NCBI GenBank assembly: GCA_964590395.1 | Contig: CAZPVT010000010.1 | Coordinates: 1-50,582 of the forward strand | DNA length: 50,582 nucleotides | Source of the DNA: JAOABP01 sp964590395 | GTDB lineage: Bacteria; Hydrothermota; Tepidihabitantia; Tepidihabitantales; Tepidihabitantaceae | Direction of reading: 5' to 3' | Shown: positions 8,469 through 16,710 of the stretch, piece after piece | How the letters are laid out: the number at the start of each line of letters is the position of its first letter | Position numbering within the stretch: the stretch's first letter is position 1 | Notes under the pieces: model-generated | Seen by the model: the letters and a program-made list of their open reading frames with translations, nothing else | Databases searched by the model: none | Told to the model about the DNA's origin: nothing | Translations under genes and position numbers: made by a program

Positions 8469-8550
8469 TGCCGAGGGGGGGATTTGAACCCCCATGGGTT
8501 TCCCCACTAACTCCTGAGGCTAGCGCGTCTGCCATTTCCGCCACCTCGGC
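8469..8550 (-). tRNA. tRNA-Leu (CAG)
   Basis: Cloverleaf on the minus strand, with acceptor GCCGAGG paired to CCTCGGC, a long class II variable arm, and anticodon loop CTCAGGA giving anticodon CAG. Discriminator A. CCA is not encoded. Confidence 0.95.
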
Positions 8551-8558
8551 AACAGTTA

Positions 8559-8587
8559 AAATTAACCAATATCAATGTTAAAGTCAA
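8559..8587 (-). promoter_or_regulatory. Promoter of tRNA-Leu (CAG)
   Basis: TTGACT (8582-8587), a 17-base spacer and TAATTT (8559-8564) on the minus strand, placing the transcript start 1-2 bases before the mature tRNA. Confidence 0.55.
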
Positions 8588-8595
8588 GCCTTAAA

Positions 8596-9975
8596 TTAAA
8601 AACTGTCCGCAACATCCGAGATCCGGACATTATTGCAGAGTAGCCATCTGGGCACACTCATCGCCTCCGGGGCGCGCCGCTCATAGGTGGAGGATTCGTT
8701 CTGAGAAACTGCCTGGCTGGCAACCGCAACCACATTGTTGAAGAGGTTGGGTATGGAGTCGGTAATCCGGGACGAGAAGATCGGTGCAACAAATCTACCA
8801 TCTTTGATCAGCAGGGCGTTGAACCGGGAAGAGCCAGTGAATATGCCGCGGGTGGGGTCCGGCATATGGATGTAGTGGAGATGGGGGATATAAAGGCCGT
8901 TTTCGGTTAACTGGAGTGCGACGTTTAGATCAGCCGGTCCGGTGCCGGTAGCAAATACCACATCCCAGTTGTTTAAGTCGTGTCCGGTTGGAGTTTTTTT
9001 GTATTTTGCCGCGGTCTTGGAGTCGTAGCAGAGATTGACGAAGATGCCCTTGTCAACCAGCACAAATGGGCGCCGACGTTTGCCATTGAAATCAAACGGC
9101 ATCTGGAAGACATTGGGGTTGGTCGGGTCATCAGTTACGCTGATCAGTTCAGAAAACAGTTTATCACCGAATTTATTTTTGGTGGTGAATGCCCTGCCCT
9201 CTTCATAAGCCCGGCCAAAGAATCCACCCCAGAGGCAGAGCATCGTGAGTTGAGCAATTGCCTGTGGTCCAAATAGCACCCGTTGATTGCCAATTTCGGT
9301 TTTGTAGCCCGGGTTGTTCTCGTAGATTGACAGAAGTAGTTCAAACTCGGGCAGGATCTCATCAGCGGTGAACTCGTTTGCTCTTTTCTGGGTTCGCTCG
9401 ACCGAAATTTCCCATTTTCTGTTCTGCTCTTTTAAAACCAGAACCAGTCGGCCATCGGTCATTTTTCGGTAAGCCTCGTTGTCGTTGGCAGTGGTGATGT
9501 AATAGATTTCGGTGGCACCGGTGGACCAGGAGCCAGAGAAGTCGTAACTGCCTTTGGGTTTTAAGGACTTAATCACCTTAGCACACAGTTCTGCCTTTGC
9601 GGTGGACGAAATTGTCTCCAGTTGCGGATCATAGCCGGTAGTGTCATCAACCGGTTCTTCAACAGAGCCGAAGATCGGCTCGTAATCTTTTTCCAGGGCA
9701 TTTCGGCAGATTTCTTCTGCCTGTTTTAACGTCTCCTTTAACTGGGTTAAGGAAGTAATATCAGCGGTCAGCGTATAGGAGCCGACGCGCCGTCCCAGTT
9801 GTACCGAGACATCAAGCCGGGTGAGAATTTCACTGGTGGAAAGGGCGATGGCGGAGTTACCCAGTCGGATCAGGCTTGAGTGTTCCCGATGCAAGGAGAA
9901 TTCAGCGTTAAAGCCACTTTTGCGCGCATAGTCCCGCGCTTCAAGCAGGAAGGCACGAAACCGTTCTTCAAGCAT
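8596..9975 (-). CDS. TldE/PmbA-type protease subunit
   Basis: 459 residues. The partner of TldD in a heterodimeric zinc protease that trims unfolded or modified peptides in the cytoplasm (E. coli TldD/TldE). The start of the protein (EHSSLIRLGNSAIALSTSE, then DVSVQLGRRVGSYTLTADIT) matches the PmbA/TldD N-domain. The HExxxH zinc motif is absent, as expected for TldE. The C-domain is recognisable from VDKGIFVNLCYDSKTAAKY and PDPTRGIFTGSSRFNALLIKDG. It lies 2 bases downstream of tldD. The pair could also be two TldD-like paralogues, but only the upstream one keeps the metal site. Confidence 0.85.
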   Translation of the reverse strand: MLEERFRAFLLEARDYARKSGFNAEFSLHREHSSLIRLGNSAIALSTSEILTRLDVSVQLGRRVGSYTLTADITSLTQLKETLKQAEEICRNALEKDYEPIFGSVEEPVDDTTGYDPQLETISSTAKAELCAKVIKSLKPKGSYDFSGSWSTGATEIYYITTANDNEAYRKMTDGRLVLVLKEQNRKWEISVERTQKRANEFTADEILPEFELLLSIYENNPGYKTEIGNQRVLFGPQAIAQLTMLCLWGGFFGRAYEEGRAFTTKNKFGDKLFSELISVTDDPTNPNVFQMPFDFNGKRRRPFVLVDKGIFVNLCYDSKTAAKYKKTPTGHDLNNWDVVFATGTGPADLNVALQLTENGLYIPHLHYIHMPDPTRGIFTGSSRFNALLIKDGRFVAPIFSSRITDSIPNLFNNVVAVASQAVSQNESSTYERRAPEAMSVPRWLLCNNVRISDVADSF

Positions 9976-9977
9976 CT

Positions 9978-11456
9978 TTACCTCCCTTCTCCAGTAATGA
10001 CATTTTTGAACCGCATCACCGGCACACCGTGTCCCACCTCCATAATCTGGTTTGGCTCACCTTTGCCACAGTTTGCCACCTGAAACAGGCGCCAAGTGGA
10101 GCGGTCACCGACCATATCCAGCGAGTTGTAGAATTCTAAGGTATGCCCCTGATAGGTTGGGTTTTTGTAAACTTTGGTGATCTGGCCATCTCTGACCTCC
10201 CAGGCGATCTCACAGCCGAAATGGAAATGCTCACGGTTGGAGCCGATTGACCAGGAGACGGGCATATCTAAAATTATACCATCTTCGGTTGCCCGGATGA
10301 TATCCTCCAGGGTACCGTCGTTGCCCCATTCAACACAGACATTGGTCATACGGTCGATCGGGGTCTTGTAAAATCCTGCTGCCCGGGCTGAGGCACCGGA
10401 CTCCTTGACCACCACTTTGCCCGCTTTGGCATTTGTCTCTGCCAGGTCAAGACGACAGCAGAGCACATTGACGAGGATGCCGTTTTTGATCAGATAATAT
10501 TCGTGCTGGGGTGTGCCCTCATCATCATAACCGAATGTGCCCGGTGAGTTCTCGACGACCATCACCTTGGCATTTAGTTTTTCACTACCGTAGCGCAGGG
10601 TGCCGATCATCTCGGGTTTCACATGGGAGCCGCCGGCAAAGGAGAGTTCATAACCCAGAATGCGGTCCAGTTCCAATGGATGGCCAATCGTCTCATGAAC
10701 CTGCAGGTGTCCTTGACCCGGGAGTAAAATCACATCCCGGCGTTTTGGCGGCAGAGTCTCCGCGGCAATGATCTCGCCCAGTTCTTTTTTAATTCTTTCC
10801 GTATGGACTGCAAATGAGTTCGGGTTATTAAGCCATTCAAACCCGCGGCTACCGGTGCCGTCAGATTGTAGTTCATAAGAACGCCGCTGGGTTCTGCCAT
10901 CCTTATCCCGTGCCATCACACTCATTCCCGCAAAGGTGTTTAAGACCACTCTTTCAATTTCGGTTCCTTCGCTATTGTAATAGAAGATGCGCCGTTTCTG
11001 AAAATGGGCAGAGACCAGCCGATGTTCAACTGTTTTGTCTTTGAGTTGCTCATCAACCCGCTTCAGTAGTGATAGTTTCTCTGCTACCGGTAGGTTAAAC
11101 GGGTCCTGTTCAAAACCGGGTTGATAAAACCCTTTGATTGGCTCTTTTTTGTCCATATCCTTGGGAAAGCCCAGAAGCTGGGCCGCAGCCTCCGCATTTG
11201 CCAAAGCCCGGTTAAAGCAGTCCGGAATTGAGGTCAAATCAGCAGTCGCAGCAAAGCCAACCGCACCGGTTTTTATCACCCGGACACCGATACCCTGTTC
11301 AAACTGGCGGTAGTTAACCTCCAGGTTGCCGTCATAAAGCACCAGTCTTTCTGTAGAATCCTCAGCGTAAAAGCGGGCATCGGCAAAACTGCAGTTTGCG
11401 TCCAGCATCCGTTTAATCTCGTTAAGCAGTGTGGTTCGTAATGTGTTGTTGTTCAT
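9978..11456 (-). CDS. tldD: TldD zinc metalloprotease subunit
   Basis: 492 residues. The zinc-binding HETIGH motif (His254, Glu255, His259) lies in GQGHLQVHETIGHPLELDR, the signature of TldD. The region CCRLDLAETNAKAGKV follows, and the segment PTYQGHTLEFYNSLDMVGD near the C-terminus is typical of the family. With TldE it forms a protease acting on short or unfolded peptides; in some bacteria it matures RiPP peptides such as microcin B17. No RiPP precursor is visible nearby. The ATG has a ribosome site (AGGAG), and a TTGCTA/TATCAT promoter lies about 45 bases upstream. Confidence 0.92.
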   Translation of the reverse strand: MNNNTLRTTLLNEIKRMLDANCSFADARFYAEDSTERLVLYDGNLEVNYRQFEQGIGVRVIKTGAVGFAATADLTSIPDCFNRALANAEAAAQLLGFPKDMDKKEPIKGFYQPGFEQDPFNLPVAEKLSLLKRVDEQLKDKTVEHRLVSAHFQKRRIFYYNSEGTEIERVVLNTFAGMSVMARDKDGRTQRRSYELQSDGTGSRGFEWLNNPNSFAVHTERIKKELGEIIAAETLPPKRRDVILLPGQGHLQVHETIGHPLELDRILGYELSFAGGSHVKPEMIGTLRYGSEKLNAKVMVVENSPGTFGYDDEGTPQHEYYLIKNGILVNVLCCRLDLAETNAKAGKVVVKESGASARAAGFYKTPIDRMTNVCVEWGNDGTLEDIIRATEDGIILDMPVSWSIGSNREHFHFGCEIAWEVRDGQITKVYKNPTYQGHTLEFYNSLDMVGDRSTWRLFQVANCGKGEPNQIMEVGHGVPVMRFKNVITGEGR

Positions 11457-11499
11457 AACTGACTCCTGTTTTTAATTAACCGACAGTGTTCAGAACTAA

Positions 11500-11527
11500 A
11501 TGATACTTAATTAATTTGGTTTAGCAA
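11500..11527 (-). promoter_or_regulatory. Promoter of tldD-tldE
   Basis: TTGCTA (11522-11527), a 16-base spacer and TATCAT (11500-11505) on the minus strand. This gives a leader of about 37 bases with an AGGAG ribosome site. It is a weaker match than the other promoters. Confidence 0.4.
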
Positions 11528-11933
11528 GTATGACAAGGAGTATAATAGTATGATTTTCAAAACGGGCAAAAATTAACTAATTTTATAATCACATGTATTA
11601 TCAAAACTTGTAATTAATTAGGAAGGTTTTTGCCTGCCCCGGGGGCAGTATCCAGGACGGTATCTTTGATGGTTAGGGTGGGGGTTGTTATTAGGATTGC
11701 TTTGGTGATGGTGGTTGGGGCTGGTGGTTTGGTTTTGGGGGTGATGGTGAAGGTGATGTCGTTTATAGAGATGGTGGTGATTACGATAGTGGTTGTGGTG
11801 CGGGTGGCAATCAGGGTTTTATTAATGACGTATTTTGCCCTTCTAATTAGCACCTGTTTGAGGCTGGTGGTAACAGCGGGCACAGGGGTAATTTCTATTC
11901 TTTGCAGTCAGGTTGGTTTGGCGGGTTACGGTC
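11528..11933. other. Non-coding gap with a strongly G/T-skewed tract
   Basis: No convincing gene. Between about 11667 and 11820 the plus strand is almost free of C: positions 11701-11760 hold 30 G and 2 C. Runs such as GGTTAGGGTGGGGG and GGTTTTGGGGG could form G-quadruplexes on this strand. Open frames on both strands translate to simple Val-rich or Thr/Ile-rich sequence without a ribosome site, so I treat them as composition effects. Confidence 0.6.
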
Positions 11934-11961
11934 TTGACTTTGTGTCGGTTTCGATTAGATT
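11934..11961 (+). promoter_or_regulatory. Promoter of tRNA-Arg
   Basis: TTGACT (11934-11939), a 16-base spacer and TAGATT (11956-11961). The predicted transcript start is about 11968, two bases before the tRNA. Confidence 0.55.
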
Positions 11962-11969
11962 AGAATCAA

Positions 11970-12043
11970 GCGCCCGTAGCTCAGATGGATAGAGCGGCAG
12001 ACTCCGGATCTGCAGGCCAGGAGTTCGACTCTCCTCGGGCGCT
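11970..12043 (+). tRNA. tRNA-Arg (CCG)
   Basis: Acceptor GCGCCCG pairs with CGGGCGC; the anticodon stem is GCAGA/TCTGC with loop CTCCGGA (anticodon CCG); the T arm is AGGAG-TTCGACT-CTCCT. The base at the discriminator position is T, which is unusual for tRNA-Arg (usually A or G). CCA is not encoded. Confidence 0.95.
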
Positions 12044-12063
12044 CTGGCAGTTTCTTTTATAGT

Positions 12064-12474
12064 TCAGTTAGTTTCGGGAAACCGCTGTCGTAAGTAGTTG
12101 AGGATCGGTTCAGGATTTTGGGGTAAAAGCAGATGGACACCCCGAAAGTTGTCCAAAAAGTTATAGCGGGTGAAAGGGCTTAATACTACACCACCGCTGG
12201 TTAAGTAAAATCGACGAAATCTTTCCCATTCGTAGGTGTACTGGAAGATCTTTTTGTCGATGGTAATCCCGCGGGAGTTAAGTTGAAATGAGACCGGCAG
12301 GAAATAGGTGTGGGTGGCGACGGCGAGGACAGTTAGGGCAATTATCGCGAGCGATAAGCCCAGTGAAAAATAGGTGAAAATGGTAAAGAGTAAAATGAAG
12401 AGGAGCACGAGCGCGGTTTTTAAATGGTGCTCTCTTGCTCGATGGACGGTCCAAGTGATTTTGGTGTCGTTCAT
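12064..12474 (-). CDS. Small two-helix membrane protein, possible PH-like domain
   Basis: 136 residues from the ATG at 12474; a GTG at 12486 would add four residues. Two adjacent membrane segments (about residues 19-55, rich in L, I and F) are followed by a cytoplasmic beta-rich part (PVSFQLNSRGITIDKKIF, WERFRRFYLTSGGVVLSPF and a final helix ILNYLRQRFPE). This architecture recalls bacterial PH-like (YcxB/bPH) membrane proteins. It lies downstream of the CAU tRNA on the same strand with no promoter of its own visible, so it may be read through from the tRNA. Function unknown. Confidence 0.6.
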   Translation of the reverse strand: MNDTKITWTVHRAREHHLKTALVLLFILLFTIFTYFSLGLSLAIIALTVLAVATHTYFLPVSFQLNSRGITIDKKIFQYTYEWERFRRFYLTSGGVVLSPFTRYNFLDNFRGVHLLLPQNPEPILNYLRQRFPETN

Positions 12475-12511
12475 CAGCTCGCCCACACCAGTTTGTAGAA
12501 GGCAAAAATTA

Positions 12512-12585
12512 TGGGCCCGGTCCGGGTTGAACGGACGACCAACTGATTATGAGTCAGTTGCTCTGACCAACTGAGCTACGGGCCC
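12512..12585 (-). tRNA. tRNA with CAT anticodon, probably tRNA-Ile2
   Basis: Acceptor GGGCCCG/CGGGCCC, anticodon arm ACTGA-CTCATAA-TCAGT (anticodon CAT), discriminator A. It is not the initiator type, since it has a fully paired acceptor and no GGG/CCC anticodon-stem pattern. The TTGGTC variable region and GTTCAACCC T arm look more like lysidine-modified tRNA-Ile2 than elongator tRNA-Met, but sequence alone does not settle this. CCA is not encoded. Confidence 0.85.
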
Positions 12586-12599
12586 AGACGCTTGTTTTA

Positions 12600-12628
12600 A
12601 AGTTAATCTGAGAACGGACGAAAGTCAA
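12600..12628 (-). promoter_or_regulatory. Promoter of the CAT tRNA
   Basis: TTGACT (12623-12628), a 17-base spacer and TAACTT (12600-12605) on the minus strand. Confidence 0.45.
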
Positions 12629-12636
12629 GGACGGGT

Positions 12637-12846
12637 TTACCATTCCGAATCGTCGGGTTCGCCGTAGTTGGAGTCGAACTCTTCAAAATCGTCGGTGTCG
12701 ATGATGTCGCTTTCGATAGCGTCGCCCAAGTTAATAAAGGGTTCCTCAAGATCGGTTTCGTCGCCGATCGAAATGTTATCACCAGGAATAGGTTTGCCCC
12801 GCATCCGGGCCGACCTTTTTTTTCTGAGTTTCTTCTTAGATTTCAT
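12637..12846 (-). CDS. Small charged protein, unknown
   Basis: 69 residues. The ATG at 12846 is preferred over the GTG at 12849 because it stands 6 bases after a strong AAGGAGG. The N-terminus is very basic (KSKKKLRKKRSARMRGK) and the remainder very acidic (ETDLEEPF, ESDIIDTDDFEEFDSN), so the chain is strongly bipolar. No cysteine and no hydrophobic core is visible, which suggests a disordered protein that may bind nucleic acid or a basic partner. I do not recognise a family. It lies between a tRNA promoter and the divergent murA promoter. Confidence 0.6.
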   Translation of the reverse strand: MKSKKKLRKKRSARMRGKPIPGDNISIGDETDLEEPFINLGDAIESDIIDTDDFEEFDSNYGEPDDSEW

Positions 12847-12998
12847 CACCTGCCTCCTTGAATGTAATTAGCGCGCTTTGTTCTGAACCGGGTTTTTTCA
12901 TATTATCAGCAAAAAGTTAACGACTTTGTTTTCCTTGTCAAGAATGAACATTATATCCGGCAGGGTCGTGCCTCACCGTCGGTGTCGATGACCGTTAT

Positions 12999-13027
12999 TT
13001 GACATTAGGATATTTTATGATGAAAAT
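12999..13027 (+). promoter_or_regulatory. Possible promoter of murA-ispG
   Basis: A perfect TTGACA (12999-13004), a 17-base spacer and a weak -10 GAAAAT (13022-13027). The predicted transcript start is about 13034, on the murA ATG (13033). Confidence 0.4.
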
Positions 13028-13032
13028 TATCT

Positions 13033-14295
13033 ATGGATCGTTTTGTGATACGCGGCGGTAAACCACTGGTGGGGAGTGTCGAGTGTGCCCGGGCAAAGAA
13101 CGCAGTTTTACCCTTGTTTGCTGCCTGCCTGTTAACCGAGGAAGGTTGTACGATTGAGAACACGCCTCTGCTTGAGGATGTGAGCACGATGCTGAAACTT
13201 TTGAGGTGTATCGGGGTAAAGGTAGTGATGAAGAGTAGAGCCGTAAAGATTACGGCGGATGGTAGGTTGAATCCAGAGGCACCGTACGACATCGTCCGAA
13301 AGATGCGGGCATCCTATTATGTGCTTGGTCCCTTGCTTGCTCGGTTTGGGGATTGCCGGGTTTCTTTGCCCGGTGGTTGTGCGATTGGACCGCGGCCCGT
13401 GGACCTCCATTTGCGCGGGATTGCGGCATTGGGTGCGAAGGTTAGAATTGAGCGGGGTTATATTCGGGCGAAGGCAAAGGTCCTGCGCGGTAATACGATG
13501 ATGCTGGAAGGTCATAAGGGACCAAGTGTTGGTGCAACGATCAATACGATGATGGCAGCGGTGTTGGCAAAAGGCGAAACGGTTATTGAAGGGGCAGCTT
13601 GCGAGCCAGAGGTGATTGATGTGGCGAATTTTCTCAATAAGATGGGAGCAGAGGTGACCGGCGCAGGAACGCCGATTATCAGAATCAATGGGGTAAATAA
13701 ACTGCACGGAGCGATACATTCACCGATTCCCGACCGGATTGAGGCGGGAACTTTTGCGGTGGCAGGTGCAATTACCCAGGGAAAACTGGTAATCAACGGG
13801 TGTGAACCGAGGTACCTTACCGCGGTATTGACAAAGTTGCGGGATGCAGGAGTGAGGGTCGAGTGGGATGAGTCCAGTATCCGGGTGGAGGCAAGGGAGA
13901 GACCAAAGGCGATAAACATCTCCACGGCGCCTTATCCTGGTTTTCCCACGGATCTGCAAGCACAGTTTACCGCATTGTTGAGTATTGCCCGGGGCACCAG
14001 CACGATAACCGAAAACATTTTTGAATCCCGTTTTTTACACTGTTTAGAACTCAATCGGATGGGGGCGCTTATCGATATAACTGGCAATATGGCGGTGATT
14101 CATGGGATTGAGCGGTTGGAAGGGGCGCAGGTGATGGCGTCGGATTTACGGGCTTCTGCGGCACTGGTGCTGGCGGGATTGGCAGCACGGGGACAGACCG
14201 AGATTTTGCGGATTTATCATTTGGACCGCGGTTATGAAAATTTGGAGAAAAAATTTACCCGGTTAGGAGCGGATATCCGGCGTGTCAAGTCCTAA
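13033..14295 (+). CDS. murA: UDP-N-acetylglucosamine 1-carboxyvinyltransferase
   Basis: 420 residues, the usual length. It catalyses the first committed step of peptidoglycan synthesis, transferring enolpyruvate from PEP to UDP-GlcNAc in the cytoplasm. The catalytic cysteine is Cys116 in LPGGCAIGPRPVDLHLRG, so the enzyme should be of the fosfomycin-sensitive type. The substrate Lys-Asn pair is present in ARAKNAVLPLFAA near residue 20. PTDLQAQFTALL and NIFESRFLHCLEL are further family motifs. The gene overlaps ispG by 14 bases, so the two are translated together. The GAKN motif common in MurA reads RAKN here. Confidence 0.96.
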   Translation: MDRFVIRGGKPLVGSVECARAKNAVLPLFAACLLTEEGCTIENTPLLEDVSTMLKLLRCIGVKVVMKSRAVKITADGRLNPEAPYDIVRKMRASYYVLGPLLARFGDCRVSLPGGCAIGPRPVDLHLRGIAALGAKVRIERGYIRAKAKVLRGNTMMLEGHKGPSVGATINTMMAAVLAKGETVIEGAACEPEVIDVANFLNKMGAEVTGAGTPIIRINGVNKLHGAIHSPIPDRIEAGTFAVAGAITQGKLVINGCEPRYLTAVLTKLRDAGVRVEWDESSIRVEARERPKAINISTAPYPGFPTDLQAQFTALLSIARGTSTITENIFESRFLHCLELNRMGALIDITGNMAVIHGIERLEGAQVMASDLRASAALVLAGLAARGQTEILRIYHLDRGYENLEKKFTRLGADIRRVKS

Positions 14296-15343
14296 GCGGA
14301 AGACGGTTGCGGTTCGGGTTGGCCGTATCGTAATTGGTGGCGATGAACCGGTACGAGTTCAGTCAATGACCAAGACCCGTACCGATGACCTCGAAGCAAC
14401 GGTTCGGCAGATCCGAAGGTTGGTCCGTGCTGGGTGTGAACTGGTGCGGGTCGCGGTGCCGGATGAGGCAAGTGCTAGAGTTTTACCGGAAATTCGTCAG
14501 CGGGTTGTGGTGCCGCTGATCGCGGATATCCATTTTAACTACCGGTTGGCATTGGCAGCAATAGCGGCGGGTTTTGATAAGGTGCGAATCAATCCTGGTA
14601 ATATCGGTGCCCGCTGGCGGGTCGAGGAGATCATCCGTGTAGCAGCAGATAACGGTGTTGCAGTCAGAATCGGGGTGAATTCCGGTTCCTTACCTAAGGG
14701 GTTACCAACCGGTAGCGCCGGGAAGCGCATCGCCAGTCTGTTGCAAGCGATGGAGATGGCGCTTGAGCCGTTTGAGCGGCTGGGTTTCAGATCGCTGGTG
14801 CTTTCGGCTAAGACGACCGAAGTGCCGGAGTTGATCGCGGTTTATCAGGAGTTGAGTAGGCGTTACCCCTATCCACTTCATCTGGGGGTGACAGAAGCCG
14901 GAGCGCGCTGGGAAGGGGCGATCAGGTCTGCGGCAGGTTTAAGTCCGCTTTTGTGCGCCGGGATCGGTGATACGATCCGAATCTCTCTTACCGATGACCC
15001 GGTTTGGGAGGTCATCGCGGGTTATGAACTGCTTGCGGCTTTGGGTTTGCGTCAGCGAGGACCTATGGTTTATTCTTGTCCGGGTTGTGGCAGAACGGTG
15101 GTAGATATCAATCGGCTGGCTCGGGAAACTAAACGGGGACTTAAGGGAATCAATGCGCCGTTGAAGGTGGCGGTTATGGGGTGCGTGGTAAATGGACCAG
15201 GCGAAGCAAAACAGGCAGATTTTGGTATAGCGGGCGGAAGAAATAAGGGGGTGATCTTTGCCCGGGAAAAGGTGGTTAAGACCGTAAGGGAAGAGAAACT
15301 GGTTCCGGAACTTATAAAGATCATCAAGACGAGTTTGAAATAG
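14282..15343 (+). CDS. ispG: 4-hydroxy-3-methylbut-2-enyl diphosphate synthase
   Basis: 353 residues, GTG start inside the end of murA. IspG converts MEcPP to HMBPP in the MEP isoprenoid pathway using a [4Fe-4S] cluster. The cluster cysteines are visible as CPGCG (Cys266, Cys269) and MGCVVNGPGE (Cys301), and the TIM-barrel start VRVQSMTKTRTDD is present. The length fits the short two-domain bacterial form. Coupling of murA and ispG links peptidoglycan precursor and lipid-carrier supply. Confidence 0.96.
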   Translation: MSSPKRKTVAVRVGRIVIGGDEPVRVQSMTKTRTDDLEATVRQIRRLVRAGCELVRVAVPDEASARVLPEIRQRVVVPLIADIHFNYRLALAAIAAGFDKVRINPGNIGARWRVEEIIRVAADNGVAVRIGVNSGSLPKGLPTGSAGKRIASLLQAMEMALEPFERLGFRSLVLSAKTTEVPELIAVYQELSRRYPYPLHLGVTEAGARWEGAIRSAAGLSPLLCAGIGDTIRISLTDDPVWEVIAGYELLAALGLRQRGPMVYSCPGCGRTVVDINRLARETKRGLKGINAPLKVAVMGCVVNGPGEAKQADFGIAGGRNKGVIFAREKVVKTVREEKLVPELIKIIKTSLK

Positions 15344-15354
15344 ATAATCTGACA

Positions 15355-16710
15355 ATGCCGCGGATAATCTCATTAGTATATCTTGGGCTGCTGATACCAT
15401 TCTCTCTCTCAGTAGCCTGTACGGTCGGTGTTTTCGGTCCAAGTTCCACTGTTGACCACAGGCCGATCTTGTGGAAGAACCGGGATGTCAACAATCCGGA
15501 TCAAGAGATGGGGTGGTTTACCGGACCAAGATACCGGTTTGTCGCCAATGTTTACGCAGGGGAGACGCTGGATGTCTGGGCAGGTATCAATGAGGCTGGG
15601 TTTGCGATAATGAACTCCAACTCTTATAACCTGAGCGGGTTGACCGCTGCGGATGACGGTAACATTATGCGACTTGCCTTAGGTAGATGTGCAACGGTGG
15701 ATGAGTTTGCCCAGCTTTTGGATTCACTTAATCTCGTGGGCAGGGAGACGCCAGCAAATTTTGGTGTTTTTGATGCCCTGGGCAATGCGGCGGTCTTTGA
15801 GGCGAGTAATACCTTTTATAAACGGTACGATTGCGCTGAAGAGTCATTGGGTTTTCTCCTGCGGGCTAACTACTCAATGTCGGGCGGACCAAACCGGCTT
15901 TTAGGTAAAAACCGTTTTGAACGGGCAATGCAGTTGTGCACAGTTGAGATGGCGCAGAGGCCGATCTCGGTGGAGTTTGTTGTCAGAAGTTTGTGCCGGG
16001 ATTTAGGACAAGTTGGATTTGACCCTTATCCTTTGCCATTTCTGTGTCAGATTGAGCCACTGCCGTTTGGATACCTGCCAATCGATACGGCGATCAGCCG
16101 GGCAACTACCCGTTCAGTTGAAATTATGGTTGGACCGAAGCCGGGTACCAGCCCCAATACGGGTATGATGTGGATTTTACTCGGCTCGCCCCTGGCGTCA
16201 ATACCGATACCGTTGTGGGTAAATGGTGGCGTGGTACCTGCAGAGCTGAACGGAACCAATACCGCACTGCTTTGCGATGAGGCAAAAAAGGTCTTTAACT
16301 GGCTCTGCCCGTTACGAGATTACCAGAAGGCGATTAATACCTTTCGTCTTGCCCAGTGGCTGAATCATATCGCACCGATTGAGTCAACTATTTTTCAAAT
16401 GGTGGCGGCGCGGGAAAGTAGCTGGGGGTTGGTGGGCCCAGATTCAATTCAGGCAAAAGAGTTAACCTCGGAAATTTGTGAACTGGTAGTTAAAACTTAT
16501 AAGGTTTTTTGGGAGCGGTTGGAACCGGAGCGGATTTCGATTCCATTCCGTGGATATTCGCCACGCGCCAGAACATTTTACCGGCAAGTTCTTTTGACAA
16601 TCATGGGCAAGGTGTATGATCCATCCGGCAGAAGAGTCTCCAGTTTTACACCAGGAATTTTTTTTGTTGTTGCGCCCCAGGAAAGGCGGAAACTAATTTT
16701 TATCCGTTAA
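15355..16710 (+). CDS. Secreted Ntn-hydrolase (acyltransferase/amidase) with C-terminal sorting tail
   Basis: 451 residues. A signal peptide (about 1-21) ends exactly before Cys22, which would be the N-terminal nucleophile of an Ntn hydrolase (CTVGVF, then LWKNRDVN, AGINEAGFAIMNSNS and NFGVFDALGNAAVFEAS). This resembles the C45 / acyl-CoA:6-aminopenicillanate acyltransferase and linear-amide hydrolase group, which cut or form amide bonds. The last 35 residues (GKVYDPSGRRVSSFTPGIFFVV) are a compact version of the FlgD/T9SS-type sorting tail seen in FCB-like bacteria. It follows ispG by 11 bases and may share its transcript. The substrate is unknown. Cys22 could instead be read as a lipobox (SVAC), which would compete with catalysis. 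Confidence 0.72.
   Translation: MPRIISLVYLGLLIPFSLSVACTVGVFGPSSTVDHRPILWKNRDVNNPDQEMGWFTGPRYRFVANVYAGETLDVWAGINEAGFAIMNSNSYNLSGLTAADDGNIMRLALGRCATVDEFAQLLDSLNLVGRETPANFGVFDALGNAAVFEASNTFYKRYDCAEESLGFLLRANYSMSGGPNRLLGKNRFERAMQLCTVEMAQRPISVEFVVRSLCRDLGQVGFDPYPLPFLCQIEPLPFGYLPIDTAISRATTRSVEIMVGPKPGTSPNTGMMWILLGSPLASIPIPLWVNGGVVPAELNGTNTALLCDEAKKVFNWLCPLRDYQKAINTFRLAQWLNHIAPIESTIFQMVAARESSWGLVGPDSIQAKELTSEICELVVKTYKVFWERLEPERISIPFRGYSPRARTFYRQVLLTIMGKVYDPSGRRVSSFTPGIFFVVAPQERRKLIFIR

Noticed and set aside
11630..11992. 120-codon open frame on the plus strand, and an 89-codon frame on the minus strand over the same bases
   Set aside because: Both translate to simple Val-rich or Thr/Ile-rich sequence in a skewed tract, have no ribosome site, and the plus frame runs into tRNA-Arg.
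13132..13719. 195-codon minus-strand frame opposite murA
   Set aside because: It is antisense to murA, which has all catalytic residues; the frame is a product of base composition.
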